From: Archegozetes longisetosus
Lineage: Eukaryota; Arthropoda; Arachnida; Sarcoptiformes; Trhypochthoniidae
Assembly (NCBI GenBank): GCA_018873245.2
Contig: JAEMBT020000008.1
Coordinates: forward strand, 6,531,569 to 6,595,568
Reading direction: 5' to 3'
Length of the DNA stretch: 64,000 nucleotides
Position numbers and translations under genes: made by a program
Notes under the pieces: generated by a model
The model's input: only the letters and a program-made list of their open reading frames with translations
What the model was told of the DNA's origin: nothing
The model's database searches: none
Shown here: positions 36,420-50,405 of the stretch, in pieces
How the letters are laid out: the number at the start of each line of letters is the position of its first letter
Position numbering within the stretch: position 1 is the stretch's first letter

Positions 36420-36915
36420 TGATTAACGATAAGAAATTTGAATAGGAGCGCCATTGGGCTTAATACAATTCTTTAATCTTCATATTACTCAACGACAGGA
36501 ATTCTTTATCATTCCTTGAGGTATCTTATTAAACTCTTTTTATGTATTTTTAAAGTGTTTTAATGTCTGTTGATTGTCTGATATACTATATTCTTTGAAT
36601 ATCCCCAAAGAAAAAATTGGCAATTGTCAGATCGGGTGACATGGATGAAAATTAAGATGAATTTTCAAGAACTAAATAAGCATTGTTATTTGTAATTCCG
36701 AGCTCTCTTGCCACTCGTCTCACTGACGAACTCACCATTTCCTTCGCTAACTATATTTTATGTTAAGTACGCCTTGTCTCTGTTCTATTAGACAAACCGC
36801 GAGTGCCAAATTAGACGGTATCCCATGGACTTTCCGGCAATGTTCTTACAGCACTTAATATCTGCGACTGAGTTATACGTGTATTTAAAATCACAGTTTC
36901 AATTTTTTTACAGAT
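36420..36915 (-). mobile_element. Tc1/mariner-superfamily transposase relic
   Basis: Read on the minus strand, pieces of a DDE transposase appear in order: an N-terminal SQILSAVRTLPESPWDTV/GTRGLSNRTETRRT block, a helix-turn-helix block (MVSSSVRRVARELGITNNNA), then MSPDLTIANFFLWGYSKNIV. The last is the hallmark S-P-D-L-T-x-x-D-F-F-L-W-G-Y segment containing the second or third catalytic acid region. Here the usual acid is changed to Asn, the middle of the protein is missing, and several frame breaks occur. No terminal repeats were located. It is a dead remnant. Confidence 0.65.
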
Positions 36916-36919
36916 TTTA

Positions 36920-39498
36920 AGTATTTTATGAATTGATATTAACATAAACTTATTATTTTTACAGTTCCAAGTTTTTAATAGATTAATTGTTGGGTTTAAT
37001 TTTTATTTGATTATTTTGCGCATATCATCAGAAGTTGTATTGCTATCTTTAGAAATTATTGCAATTTCATGCATTGATTTCATCATTCGAGTTTGTATCA
37101 TGTTTTTTTGTTACAGTTTGTGCGTAACTTATGATTGGACTGCAATTATTGTATTTGTACACCTACTGATTTTAATACATTAAAAACTTTTAATAACTTT
37201 TCTAATCTTTTCGTGACGTTAGTACGAAATCCTTTCTTAAGAGTGATGTAAGTTGACAATTTTGAAACTCGAGGAAACTGAATTTTTTTCATACAATCAA
37301 TTTTCTTTTATATGATGTTCTTAAATTTGAAAACGTGAAAAATCATGTGAGGAGCACTTAGGAAATCTTTATTAAGCATTGTGGTGATCGGCCTTTTAAG
37401 ACTATATACATATAAAACGAATTAGTACGATTAATTTTTATTTTAAGTTAATTGAAAAGAGTGGCATTTACTCTTGATAAGAGAAGAAAACGACATTCAT
37501 AAAAACTTTTATTACATTTCTCATAAATACAATTTGTATAAAGTAATTGTTTAGGAATTCTGCAAAAGATTAACAATAAAGTTTAAATACAATGTTTTGC
37601 ATGCTGTTTGAGATAACGAGCAAAAGTGTATGAGATAATGTCAAAGTTTCAAGTCGGTAGTGAAATTAAGAGCGAAGCGATAACTCTTCATAAAGCTGAT
37701 AGCACGACATAAATTAAATAGAAATTCGTTACAAAAAGGAAGAAAATTTTCACAACTTATAATAAAATTATGTATAGGATGAGAAATCATCAGGGACAAA
37801 GTCTTGTGCCATGAGACAATAACCTTGAAAATTATAATGTTCTCTAAACATCTCTCTTTTGTGTGCCAAATAATGAATTCTATTATTGGAAAATATTCTA
37901 CAATATAAAGGCAATTCTATCTAGCTGATCTTGATTGCTTTCTTTCATTTCGATTCACTAACATTTTCATCACAAGCTTTAATCACTTTAAAAAATTAAT
38001 AGAAATATAATCATATTATTATAGCAATGTTTACTTAAGTTTTGTATTTCCGAAGGAATTGTTATAAAATCAAGTTTTTTCAATTCATAAGCTTCTATCT
38101 TTTAGGTACTGTGGTCAATCATTCTTTATGCAAAATCAACTGTAGGTTCAATAAAGACATCTAAATAATTACAGCAACTAAGTTCACTCTCTCTCTCTCT
38201 CTCTCTCTCTCTGCATAAAAGTTACGTTCAAATGAAATTTTCACAATTTCAAGTTGAATGCGCTTCAGTTATGAACTGAAGAATTTTATAGTCAAATCAA
38301 AATGTGCATTCACTTATTTTCAAAAGTAGGTTTGATTCCAATCGTCTAAACTAAAATTCATTCGTCAGTACATATTTACATTGATTATGGGAATTTCAAT
38401 TAGCGGTTTTGTAAGAATGTTCTTGCTAACCCATAGTTTACTGAAAAAATCATCACAATTGCCTAATGTTTTTGCGTATATAATGCCGAAAACCCACTTT
38501 CAGAGGTTTTGCAAAAGATTGACAAGTTTGTAAGTCATCAACACTAATCGTTGGTCCTAATAAATCTATTTCTTAAGCATAAAAAAGAGGCTGTCTTCAG
38601 CTTCGAATATTTATTACTTTATGAGATACAAATAATTAATAATTAAGCTGATGTTTAAAAGTATTTACTCTCTTCTATTTCAAGAATTTTGAATATGATT
38701 TACAAATTATTTCATCATTGATAATCATTTAATTAACAAGTTATTTCTTTATATCAATTAACTGATAAAACCTGTTTTGAATTAAAAACATGTTTTTAAT
38801 ATGAAAGCACTGATTTCAATACGGTTTATAAGGTCATTACCAGTATTATTATTAAATGTTTTAAGCATCAAATTATAGTCTTTTATTATTGCATCTAGTT
38901 TGGCTCAAACTATTATTTCGTGTGAAAGATATTAATTATTTTGAATAATTTTCGAAATTAATTTATATTTAATCAAGTATTTTTTCAATCTTTGGTTATA
39001 AGTCAGCCTTAAGTATCACTCAGCAACCTGTATATAGGCGACGATTCAAGATATTCGAATCATATGCTGTCAATATACAATAGAATTTGAAAAGCGAAAA
39101 TGCTGAAAGATTTGGGCCACTATATGAAACTATTTAACTAGAAAAGTTTCTGCTTTTCTTAATCACTATACAACACACAATTGAAAAATATTATTTGTCA
39201 AATTGGAACTTAAGTTTTGTTTCCTTATTTAAGAAAAGCTGAGTTTAAAAACTATACCAATAACAGACGACTTAGAGACCTGAGTTGTAATTGTGTATTA
39301 GCTATTGTCAGTAGTAGGAGGGTCACTATGGTACATTCTACGCTGCCATTTAAAAATCGCATGAATACGTTACAAAACGCCAAAAACCTATATTTCGCAG
39401 TTAGATCTCGTGTCATGAGTCATAATACCCTAAAACTCACATGTAAACACCTCTAAAAGCTAATTCATACTAGTACTGTCAACTTTTGTGTCCGCACT
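36920..39498. other. Gene-free AT-rich stretch with a microsatellite
   Basis: No gene was recognised. A (CT)13 microsatellite lies at 38187-38212. Several 60-80 codon frames here show no family resemblance. Confidence 0.5.
38187..38212 (+). repeat. (CT)13 microsatellite
   Basis: Thirteen uninterrupted CT units in otherwise AT-rich DNA. The length is likely to vary between individuals. Confidence 0.95.
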
Positions 39499-39574
39499 GA
39501 AGTTTTCCGTACCAAAGTTTATCGTACTAAGATTTTCGTACTACAAAGTTTCTGTACTAGAAGCTCCCGTAATA
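39499..39574 (+). repeat. Five-unit imperfect ~15-bp tandem repeat
   Basis: Successive units read approximately gaagttttccgtacc, aaagtttatcgtact, aagattttcgtacta, caaagtttctgtacta and gaagctcccgtaata, sharing a GTAC/TTTCGTA core. Such short diverged repeats occur at the ends of some non-autonomous DNA transposons, but no partner end was found. Confidence 0.65.
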
Positions 39575-39859
39575 AATGGAGAACAAGTGTTTTTAGAAGG
39601 TCTATTGATTTTGTTTATACTTATACCTACTCAACTTCTCCCTTGGTAAGAAGTGATTTATAAATCATTTTCAAATCACAGTTGCCCTATTCAAATTTTA
39701 TTAGATCCCCATTGACTCCACATGAGAAACTAATTTTCACAAAGTTGCATATATAATACATATATATTAGTCTGGAATAATTAAATTATTTTTAATATAA
39801 ATTAAATTTCAAGATTAATAATATATTATTTGTTAAATTAGAGATAAGAGGCTAGTATT

Positions 39860-40324
39860 CTATGAATGTCTATTTTTGCATCTTTTATATACCCATATAC
39901 TACAACCGCCGACAACTGCGACACATGCAATCGAAATAAGTAATATAACCCACCACTCAAGACCACAAACGGTTTCATCTCTTTTATGATCCTTACATGT
40001 ATTTCTCTCCCAAAAATCTTGATTACTCTTTAAATCGCTTAATATTTTGTCTTTATTACTACAACCGTCTGCCTCCTTCTCAACGCAATCATATGCCTCC
40101 CAAATACCACAACAAACCGATTTAGGCTTATCTGGGTCTACGTATATGTCATCACCACATTTCAAAAATAGTTCTTGGAACGAACCACAAGAACTTCTAT
40201 GATTAATTAATGTTATACCAGTTGTATCTCTAGTTGTGGTCAAATTTCCATATTCGGTCAAACGTAATTTAATACCAACACTGAACCCGAAAATAGTTAT
40301 AATTAAAATGCAAGAACGGATCAT
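39860..40324 (-). CDS. Small Cys-rich single-pass membrane protein
   Basis: An intronless frame of 154 residues from ATG 40324. A signal peptide is clear (MIRSCILIITIFGFSVG). The presumed outside part (residues ~20-120) has an even set of cysteines, with CGSFQELFLKCGDD, KSVCCGIWEAYDC, DGC, NTCKDH and TVCG, suggesting disulphide pairs. A hydrophobic stretch (WWVILLISIACVAVVGGCSIW) forms one membrane span, followed by a short basic tail (VYKRCKNRHS). The layout is type I: N-terminus outside, C-terminus inside. No family is recognised. The intact frame with both signal and anchor makes a functional gene likely despite the transposon-rich surroundings. Confidence 0.65.
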   Translation of the reverse strand: MIRSCILIITIFGFSVGIKLRLTEYGNLTTTRDTTGITLINHRSSCGSFQELFLKCGDDIYVDPDKPKSVCCGIWEAYDCVEKEADGCSNKDKILSDLKSNQDFWERNTCKDHKRDETVCGLEWWVILLISIACVAVVGGCSIWVYKRCKNRHS

Positions 40325-40703
40325 TATAATCAATTGTGTTGAATATACTACAGTTAAATACTTATTAAGCTTTGTGACACCATCAAAGAAATGAGCTACT
40401 TAAAATGAGACAAAACAAAGTATAAGCAATTTATATAAACAAGCATTTCTAGAAATTGTTGCAATACGTAAATGTGATGTTTCAGATTTTTTCTCAAAAA
40501 AATTTGCGATTGTATTTAGTAATAAAGATTCTTACTGATCATAAAATGATCATCAAACACAATCATAAAAAATTTTATAAACTATATACTTCACTAACAA
40601 AACTATTAAATGAAGATAAAAACGGAATTTATAGATGAATATACAACTATAATAAATAAGCTAATAAATTGTAACAATAGTCAAAAAAATAATATATGGA
40701 ATT

Positions 40704-41043
40704 TTATTGCTTTATTTTTTGCGTTTGTCTCTCCATTATTTCCCAAATGAGCCAATTCTTTCTCATGTCATCATAAGATAATTTTATTCTGTTTTCGGAT
40801 TCACTCAACCATTTCTCATCAACTTCACCAAGTTTACCCCTTAATGCTTCGTTTTCAGCACCCAAATCTAATATCTGATCTCCCATCACCTTTATAGCTT
40901 CATGGTAAAGAAATAGGTTTGCTATCAACTCTTCAGTATTTTAGCTTGAGTAGCAACGTTTTGTTTGTTAAGCTCAACAAGCTCTTTAATATTTAATCCA
41001 GTACCATTTTTTGACTTTACGTATTCTAAAATTTCCCTCATTT
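40704..41043 (-). pseudogene. Coiled-coil protein frame, broken once, unknown
   Basis: Two overlapping minus frames read as one ~110-residue helical protein: MREILEYVKSKNGTGLNIKE and a Gln/Asn-rich continuation, then LFLYHEAIKVMGDQILDLGA and a charged helix ending WEIMERQTQKIKQ. The heptad-like spacing suggests a coiled coil. The frame changes once between the pieces, so it is a pseudogene or contains an unrecognised intron. Further helical scraps lie upstream (to about 41.16 kb). No family recognised. Confidence 0.4.
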
Positions 41044-41159
41044 ATACCGCAGAAAACTCAGCTGATCAAATTATCCATGTAGTCATCTGTTATATTTTCG
41101 ACTTTAAAAGCCGCTTTCGTTGTCCACAGTTTTGCATTTTGGTTTTGTTCTTAGATTGA

Positions 41160-42681
41160 GATCTACAAATGGTTAGTACCTTTTGTGCTCGTAACTTCTC
41201 ACCTTTTTTATTTCTTTATTTGTTAAATCTAAAAGTACTAGGGTATTTTCCTGCTATTTTACAAGTCTCAATCTTGATTATTTTAGGGTTGTGTGCAATA
41301 GTATCATATAATATTGCGAAATATAAAAGTTTTTCATATACTTTATGAGATTTATTACTATTAGACAATAGTCTAATTAAGAAAAGTTGTCTATATAATC
41401 AAAAATTTATTACAGTAATAAAGTTAAAAGTCCAATTTATATTTTAGAGACAATAAGTTTTTTATTTTTAATGTGGAAAACATGTTTTTCTAGAAAATAT
41501 CTAAAATTATGTAAATTTTAAAAAGATTAGATTCAATACTAAACTGTATATAAAGGGAGAAATCTAATAAAAAGCTAAAAATCTAATTTCTTCTTATTCA
41601 TATTTTTAATTTTCCCTTCAGTATAATATTGTGAAATATATATATGTTTAATAAATATAGAATACCAAAATATCTTAATTATTGGTTTGAAGAGGCTTTG
41701 CACTAACACTTTTTGTAATTAGCTCTTAAAAAGTCCAATGATTTATAACACTTTCTGTAATGACTTTCTCTTTAAAATGGCCCAATATAGTATAATTTAA
41801 CTTTCGTATAAATAAACAATCAAAAAATGTATCTTTAGTTTTAAATTTAGAGAAACGTGGGAAACCAAAGAAAAGTATATAAAGGGAGAGAAAGTCACTA
41901 TAAGGATCTCCAGTAATATCTTAGCTATGCTTTGTAACTTCACGTTATGCATAATAAAATTCTTGTAAAATAGACAATCGTTTTCTTCATTTCTATCAAC
42001 TTTATTTCCACCTTAGGTAAGTAATATACAAAGTTGTGAAACTTTCTTTAATGCATGATTGGTACACATGATATTCTCTATCGAGTCCAGCCAGACTCTT
42101 AGATGGAGAATTAGGTAAAAAAGATTTGGAATCTTACATCGAGGCCCCTGATTTCAAATCTTTACTCTAGTAAAATTACACAAAATGAAGAACTCTACAC
42201 AAAAAATTAGATCGAGTTTTTCATTCTTAACGAGATCCCGAGTCACAAAAATAATTGTGACAATATGTTCAATGTGATTGTTACTGTGATTGTTCTTGTG
42301 CTATAATATAAATAAGGAAGCTAGAAATCGGGGCCGCCCGAATTCTAATATCAGTTAAGACTTTCGGGCAACATCTTAAATATAAATATTATATGTATTA
42401 AGGGATATTTTAAACCTTATTTAGTTCCTCCGAATTCCCCGAAATTGAGGCTCTGATCCCGAAATTTGTTTTCTTTTAAATATAATAATAAACTTAATAA
42501 TCAGTAGTCCTATCAGTCAGTTCCTCACCCTATCGGTTTTTAATAATGCAAAATAAGCAAACTAAACCCGGTTTCTTCCGCTATCAATATTTTAATCAAC
42601 AACACAGACGTGTTGTAACTTTTTATTGTGTTTCAAACTTAAATCGATTGTTTTTATATACTAAGTGTAATTATATTCAAA
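41160..42681. other. AT-rich stretch with two TATA motifs
   Basis: No gene. Two similar strong TATA motifs (tatataaagggagaaa at ~41549 and tatataaagggagagaaa at ~41878) each precede AATAAA-like signals, resembling the promoter part of long terminal repeats. No internal region or target duplication was identified, so an old LTR-like fossil is only a possibility. Confidence 0.3.
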
Positions 42682-42924
42682 ATGCCTTTAACTTTAAGAG
42701 GAACGACGTTTAATATTACAAAAACGTATAAAGATATAAAAGTTGATGGAAGTAAGGATATTTGCACTATTTGTGAAGACAAAATTAACTATGATTTAAA
42801 ATATGGAAGTACTCGAATAAAGGTCGACATGGAAAGTAAGAAACATAAGAAAAATAAAGAACTAAAATTAGGAAAACCACAACCTCAAGTTCATTTAAGA
42901 AAAAATTTCGTACAAATTGACTAA
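42682..42924 (+). CDS. Small protein with degenerate BED/C2H2-like finger
   Basis: An 80-residue intronless frame from ATG. It holds ICTICEDKINYDLKYGSTRI and then SKKHKKNKELK, the C-x2-C ... H-K-K layout of U1/BED-like fingers seen in hAT-related and domesticated transposon proteins. The first expected histidine of the H pair is missing. It is probably the N-terminal remnant of a transposon protein, since a second finger-like piece lies 0.8 kb downstream. A host microprotein is possible but less likely. Confidence 0.35.
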   Translation: MPLTLRGTTFNITKTYKDIKVDGSKDICTICEDKINYDLKYGSTRIKVDMESKKHKKNKELKLGKPQPQVHLRKNFVQID

Positions 42925-43049
42925 CGTTTAGGGATATATAATGCTCAGGAACCACTTCCCGAGGTTAAGCAAAAGACTATATGTCGTTTCAGTTTCTTAT
43001 TAAGAACAGATTTTCAAAAGGTCACAACTTTTACATCACTGGCGGTCAC

Positions 43050-43290
43050 CATTTTTAACTATATTTTTTAAAGATGTCATGGCACGACATTCATGCTGTA
43101 AAATTATTTTTGGAATCGGAATTCCAGCGATTAATCGGCTCCCTCTTTAGTGTGAAGTACTTTTCAACATCTAAAATGATCACGATGGATTTTGATAATT
43201 CTTTTTCGGGATCTAAATTATTATTTGTGCCTCAAACCAATAAGTTGTTCAAGGATTTTGCGTTGAAAAGTAGATTAGGTTTCTAATTTT
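43050..43290 (+). repeat. Dispersed repeat copy with RLIGSLF frame
   Basis: A 70-codon frame (43074-43286) includes FQRLIGSLFS. The DNA around 43118-43150 (gcgattaatcggctccctct) recurs at 55235-55262 as gcgattgatcggttccctgt, where it reads ERLIGSLFR in the same sense. The two sites lie outside the Src duplication arms. The protein family is unknown; probably a fragment of a repeated element. Confidence 0.45.
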
Positions 43291-43739
43291 TGCTTGAATT
43301 CTTTCATCAGTTTATTAATAATTTTTTGAGTCTTGTTATGTCATATCATAAATTTTAATATAGGCTGATACTTGAAGCGATTGAAGCAAATTTGAAATAT
43401 TCTGCAAAAGCATTCCTAACCCATTAAGATCTCTAGAGTGCTTTGATCATTTATCGGCCGTACTACCCAAACCACTTATTGATGTATTGCAAAACCTATA
43501 TCCCAAGTAAAGCTAAAATGCGTTAATCTTTTGAAATGCCTTCTGAACCACAGTTTATCATTCAAAGTATGCATGTATTGAAGTATAATCATTTTAAATA
43601 AAGTTTCTACTGAGTAACTTCACTCAAGCTTTATTCATATCTAAGATATTAATTAAAAAAGTCTAAGTGGTAGAAATACATTCGTGAATTTGATGATAAT
43701 TGGCTAAATGTTGAGAAAATGTTGAGGAAATTGTTGGCT

Positions 43740-43970
43740 CAAGAAGATTGACAAATATAATGCTGAATGTTATTTATGTAAAAGTTCTTTCACAACAAAA
43801 AATGTCTCTCTTACCAAACATTCAAAAACTGCTAAACATGTTCTAAACATTCAAATCTAGAAAATATGCGCTCAAAAATTTCGTTCTAACAAAAATTCTG
43901 AAGAACATGAAAAAGTAACAATTGCTGAAGTTTACATTTCTAAAGACGGTAAACTTATCGAATGTGCAAA
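43740..43970 (+). mobile_element. BED/C2H2-like finger relic
   Basis: Reading plus-strand frames gives AECYLCKSSFTTKNVSLTKH followed by SKTAKH, a C-x2-C-x12-H-x5-H finger of the kind at the N-terminus of transposon-derived proteins. It is followed after a break by TIAEVYISKDGKLIECANGD. Stops interrupt it. It ends exactly where the 613-bp TIR element is inserted. Confidence 0.4.
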
Positions 43971-44583
43971 CGGGGATACTTTAGTATAACACCGGTCACA
44001 GATTAACACCAAACTTTGTATATACATACTACTGCTGATGTTCACGAATATGCAGGTCATACCTGCCGTATATATATTCACACGCGCAAGGGGTAGCCAA
44101 GTTGCTGAAATTCGTTTGGTACAGTCGCCAACTCGCGCGCTCGTTAGGTTCCGTATTTTTGTGACTAAACCTATCGTAACCCAACCCAACTCAAATCGAT
44201 ATCGAAAAGCTACGAAAATAATTAAATTCCTCAAAAAAGTTATTCTTAAATAATTACAAAAAAATAAGAATTTGATTTTCTATAAAGTCTTCGAAGTTTC
44301 TCGAATTACGGAACTTTTCGGAACCTAGACTGTCCTTCACAATCCTAGTCACATATATGTAATCTGTACTCTCGTTCTTGTCTATTGGCACCGCTCGCAT
44401 TGAAATTGGATGCAGAATATACGATATATTCTGCTTTATATCCACCGACTTCGTTGGCCAATAACTTCACCTCTTTGATTTGCGGCGGGTAAAACCTTCA
44501 TATTCTTCTATCACTCGATGAGTACTATATATATCCTAAGTTTGGTGTTGATCTGCGAACGGTGTTATACTAAAGTATACCCG
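43971..44583. mobile_element. 613-bp non-autonomous TIR DNA transposon (MITE)
   Basis: Inverted ends: CGGGGATACTTTAGTATAAC at the left and, read inward on the other strand, CGGGTATACTTTAGTATAAC at the right. The match extends about 45 bp (ACACCG, CAGAT, AACACCAAACTT) with few differences. Both sides carry TGCAAA (43965-43970 and 44584-44589), a probable 6-bp target duplication. There is no transposase inside. The superfamily cannot be named from these ends. It sits 55 bp left of the Src inverted-repeat arm. Confidence 0.85.
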
Positions 44584-44637
44584 TGCAAAATATGAGGAAA
44601 ATATGTTTTTTGAAATAATACCTCAAATTAAATAAAG

Positions 44638-47825
<3,188 letters not shown>

Positions 47826-49356
47826 GGCCTATATGAACAATTGAGTTTTAGTTAAAACGGTTTTAACTCAAAACTTAACTCTACACTGCATAGTGTAGCA
47901 GATCTGCTACACTACGATCTTAGTCCATTATCTCAATATGACAACATTTACTAGAAATAATGCATACCGTAGCCGATGTGCAACAAAGCTTTTGAGATTA
48001 TATAGTTTCATTATTTATATAGATATCATGGTTTTCAAGAAAAATAGACATTCATCATTTCTTATTATGTAAATCAAAAAGGTTCTATATATCAAAAATT
48101 CAAAAATTTTCTAAATTAGGCATATTTTTCATATTTCTTCCAAAAGTTAATAATTTTTGAGTTAAAGGCATGTAGAAAAATCAATAATATCATAGAAAAG
48201 CCCCTTTCCTCAAAATGTTGGTAAATTACAAGAACTTATAAGTTACAGATCAGCCACATTTCAAACAACTTTTTCATATAATCCTATCATTATAGCTTTT
48301 TCAATGATTTTTCCAAAATATATGCTCCCGAAAGTGTCTGATGCTAAATTTTCAGTGAAAAATAAAAAATCATGCAGTCTAGGGTTAAAACTCATACACA
48401 GACAGTAATAAAACTAGCTTTAGTAAAAACTGTTTTAAAACCAGCAAAAAAATGTAAAAAATGTTTGTTTATTTGTTAAAATTTGAAAATGAATAAAAAT
48501 AAACTGAATAAAAGTGATAATAAAGTTCGGAGTCGTCAAAACAATTTTACTAATTATGAAATAGAATTACTTAAACAAACAATTGCCGAAGAATACAAAC
48601 TCAAAATAATTGAGTGTAAAACGACTGATAAGTATACGAAACAACAAAAGATGACGTTTGACAACAAATTAGTGACGAGTTTAGTCAGGGCTTAATACAA
48701 ATAATAGAGACATCAAGTCTTTGAAATGCTTTCGAAAACGATATAAATACGAATGTCGTAAGAATTGTAATAACGCAAAATCAGAAATAAGACAAACTGG
48801 TGGCGGACCTCAACCTCAGAAAACCGATTCAATTGATAATTATATCAATAGTTTTATATTTACTGTTAAGATCTGCAGCTGAGATCTGAAACTAACCGGT
48901 GGCATAAAATCTTAAAACAATAGATAATTGAATTATTGGAGGCAACGAGTCTTTTTTCATTTTGATATTAATTAAATCTGTATTAATTAGATTCAACAGT
49001 TCAATGAAACACTGTTTTGTAAGTCTATATTTTCTTATGAATGATATTTCATCATAACTATCAAATGGATTGAATCTGTCTTTTAATACTCTTTAACTTT
49101 TAAAAATTTTATTCGTTACTATTTCATAATTATCTAATTCTTCAATTTGAAAAAATTGGTTAATTTTTATAATATTATTCTGTAAAACTTTGTTTATATT
49201 TACTTATTTTGTTGATCACTAAAACCGATTTAAAACAAGTAAAAGTGGTTTTATTTTAAAACAGTTCTAAATTTTTACTGTGCATCAGTTTTAAAATGAG
49301 TTTTGGATTTTAAGCCTTGTTTTAGCCTTAAAAACGTTTTAAAACACCATTTTAAA
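47826..49356. mobile_element. Harbinger-like (Myb/SANT) element remnant
   Basis: The core at 48489-48840 (+) reads as a Myb/SANT-like DNA-binding protein of Harbinger or zeste type: NFTNYEIELLKQTIAEEYK, TDKYTKQQKMTFDNKL, then after a frame break IKSLKCFRKRYKYECRKN and the hallmark EIRQTGGGPQPQ. Both sides are rich in GTTTTAA-type motifs (about 47845-47890 and 49225-49350) that may be diverged inverted ends, but the exact ends and target duplication are unresolved. The transposase itself is absent. An alternative is a broken host zeste-like gene. Confidence 0.55.
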
Positions 49357-49846
49357 AATGTCGCCGTAATAATGTCGCCGATAAAAAATGTCGCCATATA
49401 AAATTTTGCACAAAAATTGTCTTTTTCAAGAATTTTTATACATACATTTCAAGTGAATTAACAAGAGTAAAGTAGCTTTGAAAATATTTTATTAGACCAA
49501 GATCATTTTTTAAATTTAATTATAGTAATAAAATTTACTAATTTGTACGAAATGATCAATGGAATACATGAATCGGAGTATGATCTGAGCCTTCTTAGCA
49601 AGGAAGCTCATTCATAGTAGGCAATGGAAAAATTAGTGTTTGAAGCTCTCTAACTATAAACTATTTTAAAAATTGGTTCGATAAAAGACTATTCACGAAT
49701 ATGTACTTTTTCAATCTTTCGCTAGATTTTTTATCGTATCAAATGATACTGACGACATTTATAAAAGCGACATTATTTACGGCGACATTTTGACGGCGAC
49801 ATTATTTACTGCGACAACTTTGATGGCGACATTTTTGGCGCGACAG
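49357..49846. mobile_element. Element with TGTCGCC-array inverted ends
   Basis: The left end holds three spaced copies of aatgtcgcc (49357-49402), and the right end holds several inverted copies (ggcgacatt, 49766-49845), with about 360 bp of AT-rich DNA between. Arrays of short direct repeats inside inverted ends mark some non-autonomous DNA transposons. No transposase frame was found inside. The superfamily is not recognised. Confidence 0.65.
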
Positions 49847-49919
49847 TTTGACGTAAAAGTAAAATTAGAAGAATTTATGGCGATTCATGAATTTTGTTTT
49901 CTACCAGAATCTATTGAGG

Positions 49920-50405
49920 ACGAGAGGGTATATCACAATAGTGATTGTGCCATCAATTTTTTGAAGACGAATTTCATAGAAACTAAGAATTTTTGTAAAA
50001 ATGAATACTCAATTCGTGTTTCCCGCCCTTAAATTAGGTAAAAAGCACCTTTCGAATCATTTATCGTAGGGTGCTAATCTAAACTCTCCATATTTTGTAC
50101 CACGGGCACCAGATTTTACAACTGATCAAGGTAACTTTATAATTAGAATCATCTTAAGTGACATTAAAGCAAATTCCAGTTTTCATTGTTCTTTTTTTCA
50201 AATGTTAACGTTATAGAAACCATTTATTATAAAAGTTTATACTGATTAGGAATGATAGCATCTTGCTTCAACAGTTCACCTATGATACACTTTCGTTATG
50301 TATTTCAATGCTATCATTGCTATTTTGAATATTAAAAAAGTAGGTGGAGCCTTACGGGACTACACACAATCAACTCTACTCATCACACTGATCAAAGCCG
50401 TATAA
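49920..50405 (+). repeat. Dispersed repeat, copy with empty LINE site
   Basis: From gagagggtatatcacaatag to gccgtataa this 486-bp stretch is the inverted homologue of 62745-62274 plus 58664-58655, the DNA that flanks the LINE. It carries ACTGATCAAAG (50388-50398) where the other copy has the LINE insertion. Shared landmarks include gtaggtggagccttacggga and the run of about 70 bp after it. Its origin is unknown. Confidence 0.8.

Noticed and set aside
38187-38212. (CT)13 run as a regulatory element
   Set aside because: Not next to any gene start; a plain microsatellite is sufficient explanation.
44038-44253. A 71-codon frame inside the 613-bp TIR element
   Set aside because: No transposase motif; it is a chance frame in a non-autonomous element.
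49790-50032. An 80-codon frame as a gene
   Set aside because: It runs from the TGTCGCC-array end of one element into the dispersed repeat, so it is a chance fusion of two repeats.
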